DNA of 64,000 nt from JABWCQ01 sp964530625 (GCA_964530625.1 CAZHAK010000009.1:1-64000); one strand, 5' to 3'; shown: positions 16,010-25,290, counted from the first letter of the stretch. The notes: generated by a model from the letters alone, not told the origin. Numbers and translations are program-made.

Positions 16010-17748
16010 TCCGTCAGCTCCAACTCCTCTTCCAACCGTTGCCTGCGTTCCATGTCGGCATAGTAGCCGTTCAATGCCACAAGCTGGTCGTGCGTCCCGC
16101 GCTCAATAATCTCGCCTGCTGACATTACATAAATCGCATCTGCCTCGCGCACAGTCGAGACGCGATGCGAAATCAAAACAGACGTGCGATTTTGCATGAA
16201 TTTCCGAAGACCGCGCAAAATCTCTTCTTCGGTGTGAGTATCCACCGCCGCCAACGCGTCATCCAAAATCAAGATAAGCGGGTCCCGCACGAGCGCGCGC
16301 GCTAAGGCAAGTCTGCCCTTCTGTCCGCCCGACAACGTGACGCCACGCTCGCCAACCAGAGTCTCGTATCCACCGGAGAAGTTCTCCACGTCTTTGTCTA
16401 TTCGTGAGACACGCGCCGACGCTAACGCCGAATCTCGCTCAGCATCGGGTTGTCCAAAGATCAAGTTATTGTAAACTGTTTCGGAAAATAGAAACGCGTC
16501 CTGGGGAACCATCGCGACACTCTTGCGAAGATCCTCAATATCCCAGTCGGTCGTCGGTACGCCGTCAATCAAAACTCGACCACTCGTCGGATCAAGCATT
16601 CGCGGTATCAAGTTAATCAACGTCGTCTTGCCACATCCCGTCGCGCCCACAAAGGCAACCGTTTGACCCGGCTCAATCGTCAAATTGATATTCTTCAGCG
16701 CCGCTTCACGTTCATCAAAGGCAAACGAGACGTTCTCAAATCTAATTTCTCCGGTGCGCACTCTCGGCTGCACAGCATTCTCTGTGGTGACAATCGTAGG
16801 ATGAGTGTCGAGCAGTTCCTGGATTCTCTTCATAGACGCCGCACCGCGTTGCAGCAAATTTGCCACCCAACCCACCGCAATCATCGGCCACGCCAACATC
16901 CCCAAGTAGCCAACAAACGCGACAAAATCACCTAATGAAATTTCATTCTGAATAATTCCGTAACCGCCGACCAACAATATCAGCGCAGTTCCGACCTCAA
17001 AGAAAAATCCCATCAGCGGAAAGAACAATGCCTGTACTCTTGTCATCGCAAGATTACGCTTGACATACTCCTGGTTCAGAACGTCAAACTTCTCGCGCTC
17101 CTGATCTTCCTGCGAATACGCCCGCACCACGCGCGCGCCAGATAAGTTCTCCTGAGCCTGATCCGAAAGTTTAGAGTACTGCTCTTGAATATCTGTCGTC
17201 AGCCGATGAGTGATTTTCCCGAGTTTGTAAACCGACCAACTCACAATTGGAGTTATCAACAGCGTAATCAATGTCAACTTCGGCGAAATCAGAATCATCA
17301 AAATCAGTGAAAAAACCGCTGTCAGCATCGTATCAATCGGATACATGAATCCCGGTCCCAGCACGTTGCGCACACTGTCAAGGTCGTTCGTCATCCGCGC
17401 CATCAAGTCACCGGTGCGATGCTTCGTGAAGTATTGCATGGACTGTGTCTGCAAGTGCGAAAAAACCCGCGCGCGCAAATCCTGCTCGACATATCTCGAC
17501 ATCCCGATCAGCATCATTCGCATGAAATAGCGAAACACACCGCCCACCAAAGACAATCCGACGATGATGCCCGCGTACAACGCCAGCTTCTCGCCCGTGA
17601 TATCACCGCGCAAATCGTCAATCGCAAGTTTCATAATCCACGGCGCAAGCGCGTACAGCGCCGTCGAAAACACGGCGGCAACGCAACCCCAAAAAATGCG
17701 GCGCGTGTACGGCTTGAGATATGGGACTAAGAGTATTAGCGAATTCAT
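16006..17748 (-). CDS. Heterodimeric ABC exporter subunit A (degenerate ATPase site)
   Basis: This 580-residue half-transporter has six transmembrane helices (~15-300) and an ATPase domain (~330-560). Walker A is GATGCGKTT, the Q-loop lies in MVPQDAFLFSE, and the signature is canonical LSGGQKGR. Walker B ends in LILDDALAAVDTHTE, so the catalytic glutamate is replaced by aspartate. That substitution is the mark of the inactive site in BmrC, LmrC and TM287. The subunit after it (14189-16009) carries the complementary features. It is transcribed first, from a gap holding a 12-bp hairpin. Inner-membrane multidrug or lipid export is inferred from the family. Confidence 0.92.
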   Translation of the reverse strand: MNSLILLVPYLKPYTRRIFWGCVAAVFSTALYALAPWIMKLAIDDLRGDITGEKLALYAGIIVGLSLVGGVFRYFMRMMLIGMSRYVEQDLRARVFSHLQTQSMQYFTKHRTGDLMARMTNDLDSVRNVLGPGFMYPIDTMLTAVFSLILMILISPKLTLITLLITPIVSWSVYKLGKITHRLTTDIQEQYSKLSDQAQENLSGARVVRAYSQEDQEREKFDVLNQEYVKRNLAMTRVQALFFPLMGFFFEVGTALILLVGGYGIIQNEISLGDFVAFVGYLGMLAWPMIAVGWVANLLQRGAASMKRIQELLDTHPTIVTTENAVQPRVRTGEIRFENVSFAFDEREAALKNINLTIEPGQTVAFVGATGCGKTTLINLIPRMLDPTSGRVLIDGVPTTDWDIEDLRKSVAMVPQDAFLFSETVYNNLIFGQPDAERDSALASARVSRIDKDVENFSGGYETLVGERGVTLSGGQKGRLALARALVRDPLILILDDALAAVDTHTEEEILRGLRKFMQNRTSVLISHRVSTVREADAIYVMSAGEIIERGTHDQLVALNGYYADMERRQRLEEELELTE

Positions 17749-17769
17749 GCGTGTGCGTGTTTTACATGA

Positions 17770-17798
17770 CGAAGCCTCCGGCCAAACCGGAGGCTTCG
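17770..17798 (-). terminator. 12-bp perfect hairpin between the DUF4340 and ABC exporter genes
   Basis: Arms CGAAGCCTCCGG and CCGGAGGCTTCG enclose a 5-nt loop. It lies 31 bp after the DUF4340 gene stop on the minus strand and 21 bp before the exporter ATG. No T-tract follows, so it may end transcription with help or act as a 3' stabiliser. Confidence 0.5.
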
Positions 17799-17828
17799 CA
17801 ATTCTATTGCCCTTGACGAGCGAACCGT

Positions 17829-18743
17829 TTACTCTGCGGGCTGTTCTCTCTCAACTAAATCCGCCTTCTTCTTCAGCAAGACGTCCGCCGTGCTGTTGTA
17901 AATTACAAAATCAGATTGCGAACCGGTCTTGCGCACGAAGTACTGCTTGTCGTCGCGCGGAACAAGTTTGAGTTCGGTGCGGCTGCCGTCTATCATTTCG
18001 ACCAGCACAGTCGCCTTTGGCGCCGCAAAGGTCTCGTCTGACAGCGTATCCGCAAACTCAACCGTATTCATGCGCGACAACATCCGCGTCACGCGCTCGA
18101 TCTGCGGCTTGCTTGCGGCAAACGGAGCGCCGTCTTCCGTACCGCTCCACAACGTGTCTTGCTTTTCGAGCACAAGCAGTTTACCGTCGTAATTCAGCGT
18201 GACCTTCCGAATGCTGTCCATCGGCAGCGCGGTAATCGTTTTGTCGCGCCAATCAGCAGGTGGACGGCGAAACGCGGACGTGTGATTGCCGCCAATCTCC
18301 CAAACCTCCGAACTGCCCTCAACTCGAGCATAGCTCGTCTGCATGGACGGTCCGGCTTTGCCGAGATACAGCGACTGATCTTTACCGTTGGATGTCAAAT
18401 TCACCAACACGCCGTTTGCGCTATCCACCTCAAATTCAGCATGCCGATCAGTCTTGTGCGTAATCATTGCCTTTTTCGACATTTGTGAAAATTTCTGCAA
18501 GGCGCGGCCCACATTCTGCTCGTTTGCCGGATAAACTTTGGCGCCAAACACTTTCCAGCCGTCACCTTCCTTGCGCAGGTCAACGGTGTCTGCCAAGGTC
18601 ATTATCTTCAACGACGTGATCGACGCGCTGTCCGCTACAATCAAGGGTGTATCCGTCTTTGCAACTGGCTCGCTCTGATCAACAACCCAGTAGACCGCGA
18701 TCAACGCGAACAACACGGCGGCCAAAACCAATGTCTTGTTCAT
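17829..18743 (-). CDS. DUF4340 domain-containing membrane-anchored protein
   Basis: This 304-residue protein has an N-terminal membrane anchor (VLAAVLFALIAVYWVV) followed by an extracytoplasmic beta-rich region built of DUF4340 units (ITSLKIM...LRKEGDGWKVFG and IRKVTLNYDGKLLVLEKQDTLW). DUF4340 proteins commonly follow GldG-type genes in ABC-2 modules across many phyla. Here the ATG overlaps the gldG-like stop by 4 bp. A role as accessory part of that transport complex is inferred from context; the biochemical role is unknown. It is the last gene of the four-gene module, with a strong hairpin downstream. Confidence 0.82.
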   Translation of the reverse strand: MNKTLVLAAVLFALIAVYWVVDQSEPVAKTDTPLIVADSASITSLKIMTLADTVDLRKEGDGWKVFGAKVYPANEQNVGRALQKFSQMSKKAMITHKTDRHAEFEVDSANGVLVNLTSNGKDQSLYLGKAGPSMQTSYARVEGSSEVWEIGGNHTSAFRRPPADWRDKTITALPMDSIRKVTLNYDGKLLVLEKQDTLWSGTEDGAPFAASKPQIERVTRMLSRMNTVEFADTLSDETFAAPKATVLVEMIDGSRTELKLVPRDDKQYFVRKTGSQSDFVIYNSTADVLLKKKADLVEREQPAE

Positions 18744-20329
18744 AACGTGACCTCCTTGCGTTTGCGACGACGGTTCCAGCGAACCGCGCCCAAGAGCAGC
18801 ACCAAAGCTGGCGGCACGATCATATTCGCAAGCTTTACGCGCTGTTTCGTCTCGTCTGTGATGTTCGGATCAAGTGGACGTACTGCCGCATCACGCGAGC
18901 GTATCGCCAACAGGTCGGTGTCCTGCGATAGCCAGTCGATTAGATTCAAGAACAAAACAAGATTCGGTCCGCCCTGCTGCATGTATTGCCCTTGCAGCAT
19001 GTTGCCGTCTCCGATCACCACCATGCGGGTGTCTGAACTCTCGGTCACAATATCCAAGACAGGCGCTATCGCGGTAGAGTCTGCCGGCATCGGCACGGGC
19101 TTCCCCTTGAAGTAGGATGGGAATGTTCCGGTCAACGCCGCGCCAAACATCTTCTGACCTCCGGTGAATTGCGAACGATCACGGCGAGTTTCAGGACTGA
19201 TGTCAAACTGTCCGACTTGCACAATCGTAAACTCCGTGGACTGCATCAACGGGTTGATTTGAACCGAGCCTTCCGACGGGGTCACCGTGTCAATCGAACT
19301 CGGGAAGAAAACCGTGCCGCCGTTCAATCCCTTGGTGATTGGATGATCCTGATTAAAATTTGTGACTTCCGGAAAGGCGGGATAGCGCACGAGATTCGTC
19401 ATCATAAACATCCCCTGTTGACGTTGGATGTTGATCATCGCGCCGTTCGCGTCAAGCACTAGATTGTTTGCCACGGTAAAGCCGTACCGCCGAGTCCAAT
19501 CATCAATATCCAGCTGCAAGGCCGTCGCCTGCGATGTCGAGGCATCGCCTTGAACCTTGTTCACGAACCAAGCCACCTTGCCGCCGCGCATGATGAATTG
19601 ATCAATCACAAACTTGGTCCATTCATCAACCGGTTCTTTCGGCTGCACCAGACAGAGCACCGACACATCGTCGGGAATCATCTCTGCGCCGGACTTCGTG
19701 TTAATCGGCACGACTTCATAATGCCGCGACAAAGCTGATCCAATCGTGCGCAAGTCCTGCCCTAGGTCAGGGGATCCGAATCCGGTAATAAAACCGATCT
19801 TCGGCAGCTTGTCCGCAATTAAAAGCTTGATGGTCGATGTCATTTCGTACTCGAAGTTATTTACCGACTGGACAAGCGGAATCGTCTCATGCTTGTCACC
19901 GTAAATCAGGACAAGACCCATATACACTTTCTTTAGCTGGAGCGCGTCCTTCTCCATCACATTCACCTGTGCAGGCTGAACGCGATAGGACTGCGCTTCC
20001 TTTTCAAGTTGCTCCTCATCGGCGGGATCTACAAACTCATAGTAGAAGTTTCCGCCGCCATACGCCCGATAGTCTTCTAAAATGTCGCGAACATAGCGCG
20101 CATTGGCGTTGTAAGGAGCCGGCAAACTCTTCGTGAAGTAAGCCTTCACAGTCAGACGATCATTTAATCCACCGACTACCTTACGCGAGGCCTGACTCAA
20201 CGTATAGATGGATTGCTCCGTCATATCGACGCGCGCAAAAAGTTTCAAGCCGATTAAATTTACCACGACTAAAATCGCGGCGATGACCAGTAACGTCGAA
20301 ACACTGGATATTGACCACGTCTTTTTCAT
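18740..20329 (-). CDS. GldG family ABC-transporter accessory protein
   Basis: This 529-residue protein has a transmembrane helix at each end (LVIAAILVVVNLIGLKLF near residue 15 and PPALVLLLGAVRW near 510). Between them lies a large extracytoplasmic domain of the GldG/IFT52-like type. Characteristic pieces are DMTEQSIYTLSQASRKVVGGL, LTVKAYFTKSLP, VRDILEDYRAY and EFVDPADEE near the N-terminus. In Flavobacterium, GldG works with GldA and GldF in gliding, but homologues are widespread in non-gliders. It lies 1 bp from the permease gene and overlaps the DUF4340 gene by 4 bp. Confidence 0.88.
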   Translation of the reverse strand: MKKTWSISSVSTLLVIAAILVVVNLIGLKLFARVDMTEQSIYTLSQASRKVVGGLNDRLTVKAYFTKSLPAPYNANARYVRDILEDYRAYGGGNFYYEFVDPADEEQLEKEAQSYRVQPAQVNVMEKDALQLKKVYMGLVLIYGDKHETIPLVQSVNNFEYEMTSTIKLLIADKLPKIGFITGFGSPDLGQDLRTIGSALSRHYEVVPINTKSGAEMIPDDVSVLCLVQPKEPVDEWTKFVIDQFIMRGGKVAWFVNKVQGDASTSQATALQLDIDDWTRRYGFTVANNLVLDANGAMINIQRQQGMFMMTNLVRYPAFPEVTNFNQDHPITKGLNGGTVFFPSSIDTVTPSEGSVQINPLMQSTEFTIVQVGQFDISPETRRDRSQFTGGQKMFGAALTGTFPSYFKGKPVPMPADSTAIAPVLDIVTESSDTRMVVIGDGNMLQGQYMQQGGPNLVLFLNLIDWLSQDTDLLAIRSRDAAVRPLDPNITDETKQRVKLANMIVPPALVLLLGAVRWNRRRKRKEVTL

Positions 20330-20330
20330 G

Positions 20331-21041
20331 TTAGTCCCCCCGCCTGCGAGAAAGTGCGTGGCTTGCCAACAGCAAACCGAAGAAAATCATCGAACCGAAG
20401 TAAAGCAAATTCCGAGTATCAATCACACCGCGCGCGATATTCTGAAAATGGTACTCAATCGCAATGTACTCGAATATTCCTGCGATCCCTCCGGGTAAAA
20501 AGAAGAGGATCTTGTCGGCGATAAAGAAGAAAAAGGAAATAAACAAAGCGAAAATAAATGCGACAATCTGATTATCCGTCACCGATGACGCAAAGACTCC
20601 GATCGCAAGATATGCAGCAGCCATCAATATTAGCCCGATATACCCCGCCACAGCTTGCCCCGTGTCCATGTTGCCAAGACTGCCAACGGTAAACGCGTAC
20701 ATCACCGTGCAAACCAGAAGAACGCCTAGTAATCCGAGTGCCGCAAGATATTTCCCGACCACAATCTCAGAGTCCTTGATCGGATATGTATAGAGTAACT
20801 CAATCGTTCCAGATTTCTTCTCGTCGGCCAGTAGCCGCATCGAAACGGCTGGAATAAAAAACACGAACAGAAGCGGCACGATTCCCCACAGGGTGCGCAA
20901 ATCCGCTTGATTAGCCAGAAACAGATTGCTCGTGAAGAAATAGCCCGTGACGATTAAGAAAAACGTCAAAACAATGTACGCGACAGGTGAGTCGAAATAG
21001 GATTTGAACTCCCGGCGCGCAATGACCATAATGTTGTGCAT
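20331..21041 (-). CDS. ABC-2 type permease (GldF-like)
   Basis: This 236-residue inner-membrane protein has six hydrophobic segments. It starts MVIARREFKSYFDSPVAYIVL, the standard opening of GldF/NosY-like ABC-2 permeases. Further family pieces are FIPAVSMRLLADEKKSGTIE, the coupling region that meets the ATPase, and YPIKDSEIVVGKYLAAL. It forms the membrane channel for the ATPase encoded 3 bp upstream. The substrate is unknown. Its place in an ATPase-permease-GldG-DUF4340 set is conserved in many FCB genomes. Confidence 0.9.
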   Translation of the reverse strand: MHNIMVIARREFKSYFDSPVAYIVLTFFLIVTGYFFTSNLFLANQADLRTLWGIVPLLFVFFIPAVSMRLLADEKKSGTIELLYTYPIKDSEIVVGKYLAALGLLGVLLVCTVMYAFTVGSLGNMDTGQAVAGYIGLILMAAAYLAIGVFASSVTDNQIVAFIFALFISFFFFIADKILFFLPGGIAGIFEYIAIEYHFQNIARGVIDTRNLLYFGSMIFFGLLLASHALSRRRGD

Positions 21042-21044
21042 GGA

Positions 21045-21977
21045 TTAGGCCGCCGTTAGTTTGTGGAACACTTCTTCGAGACTCTGAGTTTCAGGTATCA
21101 TTTCAAGTATCGTCCAGCTTTCGCCTACTGCCAACTGGAACACCGCTTCGCGCACATCGGAGTTTGGCGAGCTCTCAACACGGAATTTGCTTTCTCCGTT
21201 TCTGCCCGTTTGCACAGAGCGAACCTCGTCCACCACGGGCAGAGTCTTTAGCTTTGCAATCGCGCCGTCTCCACTGCCCTTCAAAGTCAATATCAAGACC
21301 GTCCTGCCCTGCAATCCCGCCAGCAAACCTTCCGGTGTGTTGTCCGCGACAAGTTTGCCGCCGTTAATGATGATCACTCGAGAACAAGTCGCCTGAACTT
21401 CAGAAAGAATGTGAGTGGACAATATCACCGTCTTCTCGCGGCCAAGTTCCTTAATCAAAGCGCGAATTTCCACAATCTGGTTCGGATCGAGACCTGCCGT
21501 CGGCTCGTCGAGTATCAGATACTCGGGATTGTGAATAATCGCCTGTGCAAGTCCGACACGCTGCCGAAATCCCTTGGATAACTGGCCGACGTCTTTGCCC
21601 AATACCGTTCCCAGACCGCAACGATTCACGACTTCCTTCATGCGCGAATTCTGCTTGTCCTTGCCGATTCTGCGAAGCTCACATACATAGCGAAGATAGT
21701 CAATCACGCTCATGTCCTGATAAACCGGAGCCATCTCGGGCAAATAGCCGATCTTTTCGCGGATGGCCAGGGAGTCCTTCTCCATCGACATCCCGTCAAC
21801 AGTTATCGAACCTGAAGTCGGAGGCATATAGCCTGTGATCATCCTCATGGTTGTGGTCTTGCCAGCGCCATTAGGGCCAAGAAATCCGAGGATTTGACCC
21901 TTTGGCACACTGACCGACACCCCATCGACAGCTTTCACGCCACCGTAGGATTTGGTTAGATCTTGAAGTTCAATCAT
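21045..21977 (-). CDS. ABC transporter ATPase of the GldA/NosF type
   Basis: This 310-residue ATPase starts MIELQDLTKSYGGVKAVDGVSV. It has Walker A GPNGAGKTTT, Q-loop LPEMAPVY, signature LSKGFRQRV (the LSKGxxQR form usual in this subfamily), Walker B LILDEPTAGLD and the H-loop ILSTHILSE. An additional C-terminal domain of about 90 residues resembles that of other ABC-2 drug/GldA ATPases. I use the ATG at 21977; an in-frame upstream extension of 21 codons shows no family similarity and would cover the leader. It is the first gene of the four-gene Gld-type operon, with a candidate promoter at 22075-22103. Confidence 0.93.
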   Translation of the reverse strand: MIELQDLTKSYGGVKAVDGVSVSVPKGQILGFLGPNGAGKTTTMRMITGYMPPTSGSITVDGMSMEKDSLAIREKIGYLPEMAPVYQDMSVIDYLRYVCELRRIGKDKQNSRMKEVVNRCGLGTVLGKDVGQLSKGFRQRVGLAQAIIHNPEYLILDEPTAGLDPNQIVEIRALIKELGREKTVILSTHILSEVQATCSRVIIINGGKLVADNTPEGLLAGLQGRTVLILTLKGSGDGAIAKLKTLPVVDEVRSVQTGRNGESKFRVESSPNSDVREAVFQLAVGESWTILEMIPETQSLEEVFHKLTAA

Positions 21978-22038
21978 GGATTTGCAGTTAAGTTGCTTTG
22001 CGAAAGATTTTATAGCAGTTACTGAAAATATACGCGCC

Positions 22039-22063
22039 AAAAACGGGCAAGGTTCCCGCTTTT
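22039..22063 (-). terminator. Hairpin with T-run in front of the gldA-like gene
   Basis: On the minus strand, AAAAGCGGG pairs with CCCGTTTTT around a 7-nt loop (one G-T pair) and runs into T residues, a standard intrinsic terminator shape. It falls just inside the leader of the next operon. It can end the kinase transcript, or attenuate the gldA-like transcript if that starts near 22068. Confidence 0.6.
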
Positions 22064-22074
22064 CCGAAGCCTTA

Positions 22075-22103
22075 AATATATAGAATTTTGAAGATTATCG
22101 CAA
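22075..22103 (-). promoter_or_regulatory. Sigma-70-like promoter of the Gld-type operon
   Basis: On the minus strand TTGCGA (22103-22098), 17 bp, then TATATT (22080-22075). Transcription would begin near 22068, some 90 nt before the ATG at 21977. Confidence 0.55.
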
Positions 22104-22130
22104 GTCCGCGAACTTCGAGAGGAACGCCGC

Positions 22131-23729
22131 CTAAAATTTTGTAAGGTCCACACGCACCTCAATAATCGGGTCACCGACTGCAAAAACTAAGTCTTGGCGG
22201 TAGGTCGGTAAATCAGGGTGGCGTAGTTCTAAAACGTGGGGGCCAAGAGGTAGAAAAAGCACCTGAGAGGAGGGAGTCCGGAATTTCAGCTCGCCATCTA
22301 CGTAAACATCCGCCCATGGACGCACGGAACGAACGCGAACACGCCCGACAGACTCTTGCAGATTCACGATGATTTCCGTCGTGTCTCGTGCGCTCAAATC
22401 AATTTGTCGGGTGACCGGAAGACCAATTTGATCGTTCAGAAAGAGAAACGTGCCGCTGCCCGATGGGACTTCGATGGGTGCCGAGAGCGGTGTCGTGCCC
22501 AATAGTGAATCATTGTAAAACACGCGCGCCCACGGCGTGCTGTTTATCGTTATGAAGGCCGGTCCGCTTGGAACAGGTTTGACTTCCTTCGGAGGTGAAA
22601 CCGTTGCGCTGTCCGGTTGCCGTGCAGGAACCGCCCCCACCACCGTTTCCGGCGTTTGGGTTTCTGCACTTACAATTTCTGTTGCGTCCGCTGAATCAAT
22701 GGGCGACTCTACTAAGGAATCAACAGGGAAAGGCGCGGTCTCCACGTCATGGACTTCAGGCTTACTGATAAAAAGTGTCAGAGCAATGACCGTCAATACG
22801 AGCAACGCTGCCGACAGAATATACCAGCCTCTAACGTGGATTCGCGACTTGGCCGCTGCGGATAACGGCTCTACTTTTCCCTTACCTTCCAGAAAATTCG
22901 CTAATTCAGACGCGTCCGAAAGCAGTGCGGTTGTATCAGATAGGAGCGCCTTGCGCACAAACGATGCCGACTCAAGCCGCTGGGCCGGATCTCGTTCGAT
23001 TAACTCGTCGAGCACTCGCCGCGCGTTCGCGGGAATCGCGTCCGCAAAGGCTGCAAGGTCCGGCGAACGATATTTCATCACATTCTGAAACGCTTCGCCG
23101 ATGTTATCTCCTTGAATCAGCCGCTGCCCTGTCAGCATCTCAAAGAACATCGCACCGCACGTAAACAAATCGGTCTGCGGACCTATCTCTCCGCCCATCG
23201 CCTGTTCCGGAGACATGTATGACGGCGTCCCGACCACCATCCCTTCCAGCGTGACTGCAGGAAGATCGCGCAAACTCGCCAATCCGAAGTCTGTAATCTT
23301 GACCGCTCCATTGCGCGCAATCAAAATGTTGTCGGGTTTCAAGTCGCGGTGAATAATTCCACTCGCATGAGCCTGCTCGAGTCCCGCCAAAACTTCTGTG
23401 ACAATCATTAGAGCAAGTCCGTACGGCAGCACACCGCGTCGTTTCAGCAGGTGGCCAAGCGTCTCACCTTCTACATACTCCAACAGCAGCGTCAACGAGT
23501 CCGGGCCGGATTGAATGTCGTAAATTTGCACCACGTTCGGATGGGACAGTCTGGCAATCGCGCGGGCTTCACGCTCAAAACGAATCCGCAGATCGGCGTC
23601 GCGCGCAAACTGCGGATGAATTGACTTAACCAAGACTTTTCGGTCGAGACTGTTGTCCCAACCTTCCCAAACCGTGGCGACACCGCTACGCGAAATCTCG
23701 CGGACAAGTTTTACGCGGTCTTCACTCAT
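22131..23729 (-). CDS. Membrane Ser/Thr protein kinase with PEGA domains
   Basis: This 532-residue protein has an N-terminal Hanks-type kinase domain (~8-265), a transmembrane helix (~301-322) and two extracytoplasmic PEGA-type beta domains (~390-460 and ~465-530). Catalytic residues are intact: HRDLKPDN, DFG in KITDFGLAS, GTPSYMSPEQ and the ATP lysine in VLVKSIH. The glycine-rich loop is abnormal: EISRSGVATVWEG retains one glycine where GxGxxG is expected. PEGA domains in such kinases are thought to sense the cell wall or extracellular partners. The gene follows a sigma-54 activator gene by 37 bp and probably forms an operon with it. Targets are unknown. Confidence 0.9.
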   Translation of the reverse strand: MSEDRVKLVREISRSGVATVWEGWDNSLDRKVLVKSIHPQFARDADLRIRFEREARAIARLSHPNVVQIYDIQSGPDSLTLLLEYVEGETLGHLLKRRGVLPYGLALMIVTEVLAGLEQAHASGIIHRDLKPDNILIARNGAVKITDFGLASLRDLPAVTLEGMVVGTPSYMSPEQAMGGEIGPQTDLFTCGAMFFEMLTGQRLIQGDNIGEAFQNVMKYRSPDLAAFADAIPANARRVLDELIERDPAQRLESASFVRKALLSDTTALLSDASELANFLEGKGKVEPLSAAAKSRIHVRGWYILSAALLVLTVIALTLFISKPEVHDVETAPFPVDSLVESPIDSADATEIVSAETQTPETVVGAVPARQPDSATVSPPKEVKPVPSGPAFITINSTPWARVFYNDSLLGTTPLSAPIEVPSGSGTFLFLNDQIGLPVTRQIDLSARDTTEIIVNLQESVGRVRVRSVRPWADVYVDGELKFRTPSSQVLFLPLGPHVLELRHPDLPTYRQDLVFAVGDPIIEVRVDLTKF

Positions 23730-23766
23730 GGCTGATTCGGCGATTGCTCAAAACTTCTTGCGTGTC

Positions 23767-25290
23767 TTAATTTCCGCCGTCTTTCCATTCCGCCAGCTTG
23801 TAGTGGAGCCAACGCAACGACACTCCTAAAGCCGAAGCAGTCTTCGTCTTATTGCCGCCCATCTCTTCTAGAGTGCGCATCACATAATCACGCTCATGCT
23901 CGCGCAAAGATCGTGATCCGCCGGGAGCCTTCATCACTCGCGGAATGATCAACTCGTCCGGAGTAATGTCACGTTCTCCTGCCAAAACAATCGCGCGCTC
24001 CACCGCATTCTCAAGCTCGCGCACGTTTCCCGGCCAATGATAACCCGATAACATGCGCATTGCTTCAGTCGTGATCTTCTTTTCCGGGGTCGCGCTCTTC
24101 GTAGCGTACTTGTTTAGAAAATGTCTGACCAGAAGCGGCAAATCCCCGTCGCGATCCCTAAGCGACGGCATGTTAATCGTAATTACGTTTAAGCGGTAAA
24201 ACAAATCCTCACGAAATCCTCCGCGCTCCACTTCCTTGGCAAGCGGCCTGTTCGTCGCGGAAATGACTCGCACATCCACGCGCCGGGTTTCGGTGTCTCC
24301 CACCCGTCTGAATTCTCCGTCCTGCAAAACCCGCAGAAGTTTCGCCTGAATGGACGGAGGAATATCGCTGACTTCATCAAGGAAAAATGTCCCGCCGTCC
24401 GCGATCTCGAGCAGTCCCTTTTTGTCCGACACCGCTCCGGTAAATGCTCCGCGCTTGTGACCGAAAAGCTCACTCTCCAATAGCGTCTCGGATAAATTTC
24501 CGCAGAATTGCGCGATGAAAGCCTTGTCCCGCCGCGGTCCGTTGTAGTGCAGCGCCCGCGCGACCAGCTCCTTGCCAGTACCCGACTCACCTTCCAGCAA
24601 AACCGAAATATCCGCATGAATGATTTTATTCAGCAGCTCGAAAACCTCCTGCATTTTCGAACTGTTGCCGACTATCTCTTTGAATTGATAAGTGCGCTGA
24701 ACTTCGCTGCGCAACTGATAGTTTTCGTCGCGCAAACTGCCCATCAACCGCGCGTTCTCAATCGCAATCGCGCAAAGATTTGAAAATGCTTTCAAAAACG
24801 CTAATAGTTCATCAGTAAAGCCTTCGCGTTGCTTGCGGCTGTCCAGATATATCGCACCGACTATCTTACCACGCAGTAAAAATGGAACGGCCATCACGGC
24901 GCGAATTTGGTTAAAGATCACTGACTCAGCACCGGCAAAGCGCGGATCCGACTGTGCGTCTATCGTCAGCACACCCTGCTGAGATTCAATCGCGTCCATC
25001 ACGATGGATCTGCTGATTTCCGCCACCGAAAGCGCCGCTTCAGGAGCGATATTGCGCGCCGTTCGTACCGACATTCCCGTCCCGTTTCCTTCTTCCTTCA
25101 AAACTAAAAATCCGCGCTCGGCATTCACCGTTTGAATCGCGATGTCCATAATCCGTTCAAGCAACGAGTCTATCTCCCAAATCGCGTTTAAGACTTGTGA
25201 GATATCAAACAGCGCCTGCAATTGCTCCCGGGGAAGCGCTGGTTGCGTAGTGAGTCCGGCGGGGCCCGGAAGTCTGGGAGAGCTTTCCAT
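23767..25290 (-). CDS. Sigma-54-dependent transcriptional activator with GAF domain
   Basis: This bacterial enhancer-binding protein has a GAF sensor (~25-175), a central AAA+ domain and a C-terminal Fis-type helix-turn-helix (~468-505). The AAA+ domain shows Walker A GESGTGKE, the sigma-54-contacting loop GAFTGA, Walker B GTFFLDEV and the arginine-finger region FREDLFYRLNV. No receiver domain is present, so it answers to a small ligand or to a partner rather than to phosphotransfer. The start is the ATG at 25290; a TTG four codons upstream is possible. It is adjacent to a Ser/Thr kinase gene, a frequent pairing. The cognate sigma factor gene rpoN is at 48815. Confidence 0.93.
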   Translation of the reverse strand: MESSPRLPGPAGLTTQPALPREQLQALFDISQVLNAIWEIDSLLERIMDIAIQTVNAERGFLVLKEEGNGTGMSVRTARNIAPEAALSVAEISRSIVMDAIESQQGVLTIDAQSDPRFAGAESVIFNQIRAVMAVPFLLRGKIVGAIYLDSRKQREGFTDELLAFLKAFSNLCAIAIENARLMGSLRDENYQLRSEVQRTYQFKEIVGNSSKMQEVFELLNKIIHADISVLLEGESGTGKELVARALHYNGPRRDKAFIAQFCGNLSETLLESELFGHKRGAFTGAVSDKKGLLEIADGGTFFLDEVSDIPPSIQAKLLRVLQDGEFRRVGDTETRRVDVRVISATNRPLAKEVERGGFREDLFYRLNVITINMPSLRDRDGDLPLLVRHFLNKYATKSATPEKKITTEAMRMLSGYHWPGNVRELENAVERAIVLAGERDITPDELIIPRVMKAPGGSRSLREHERDYVMRTLEEMGGNKTKTASALGVSLRWLHYKLAEWKDGGN

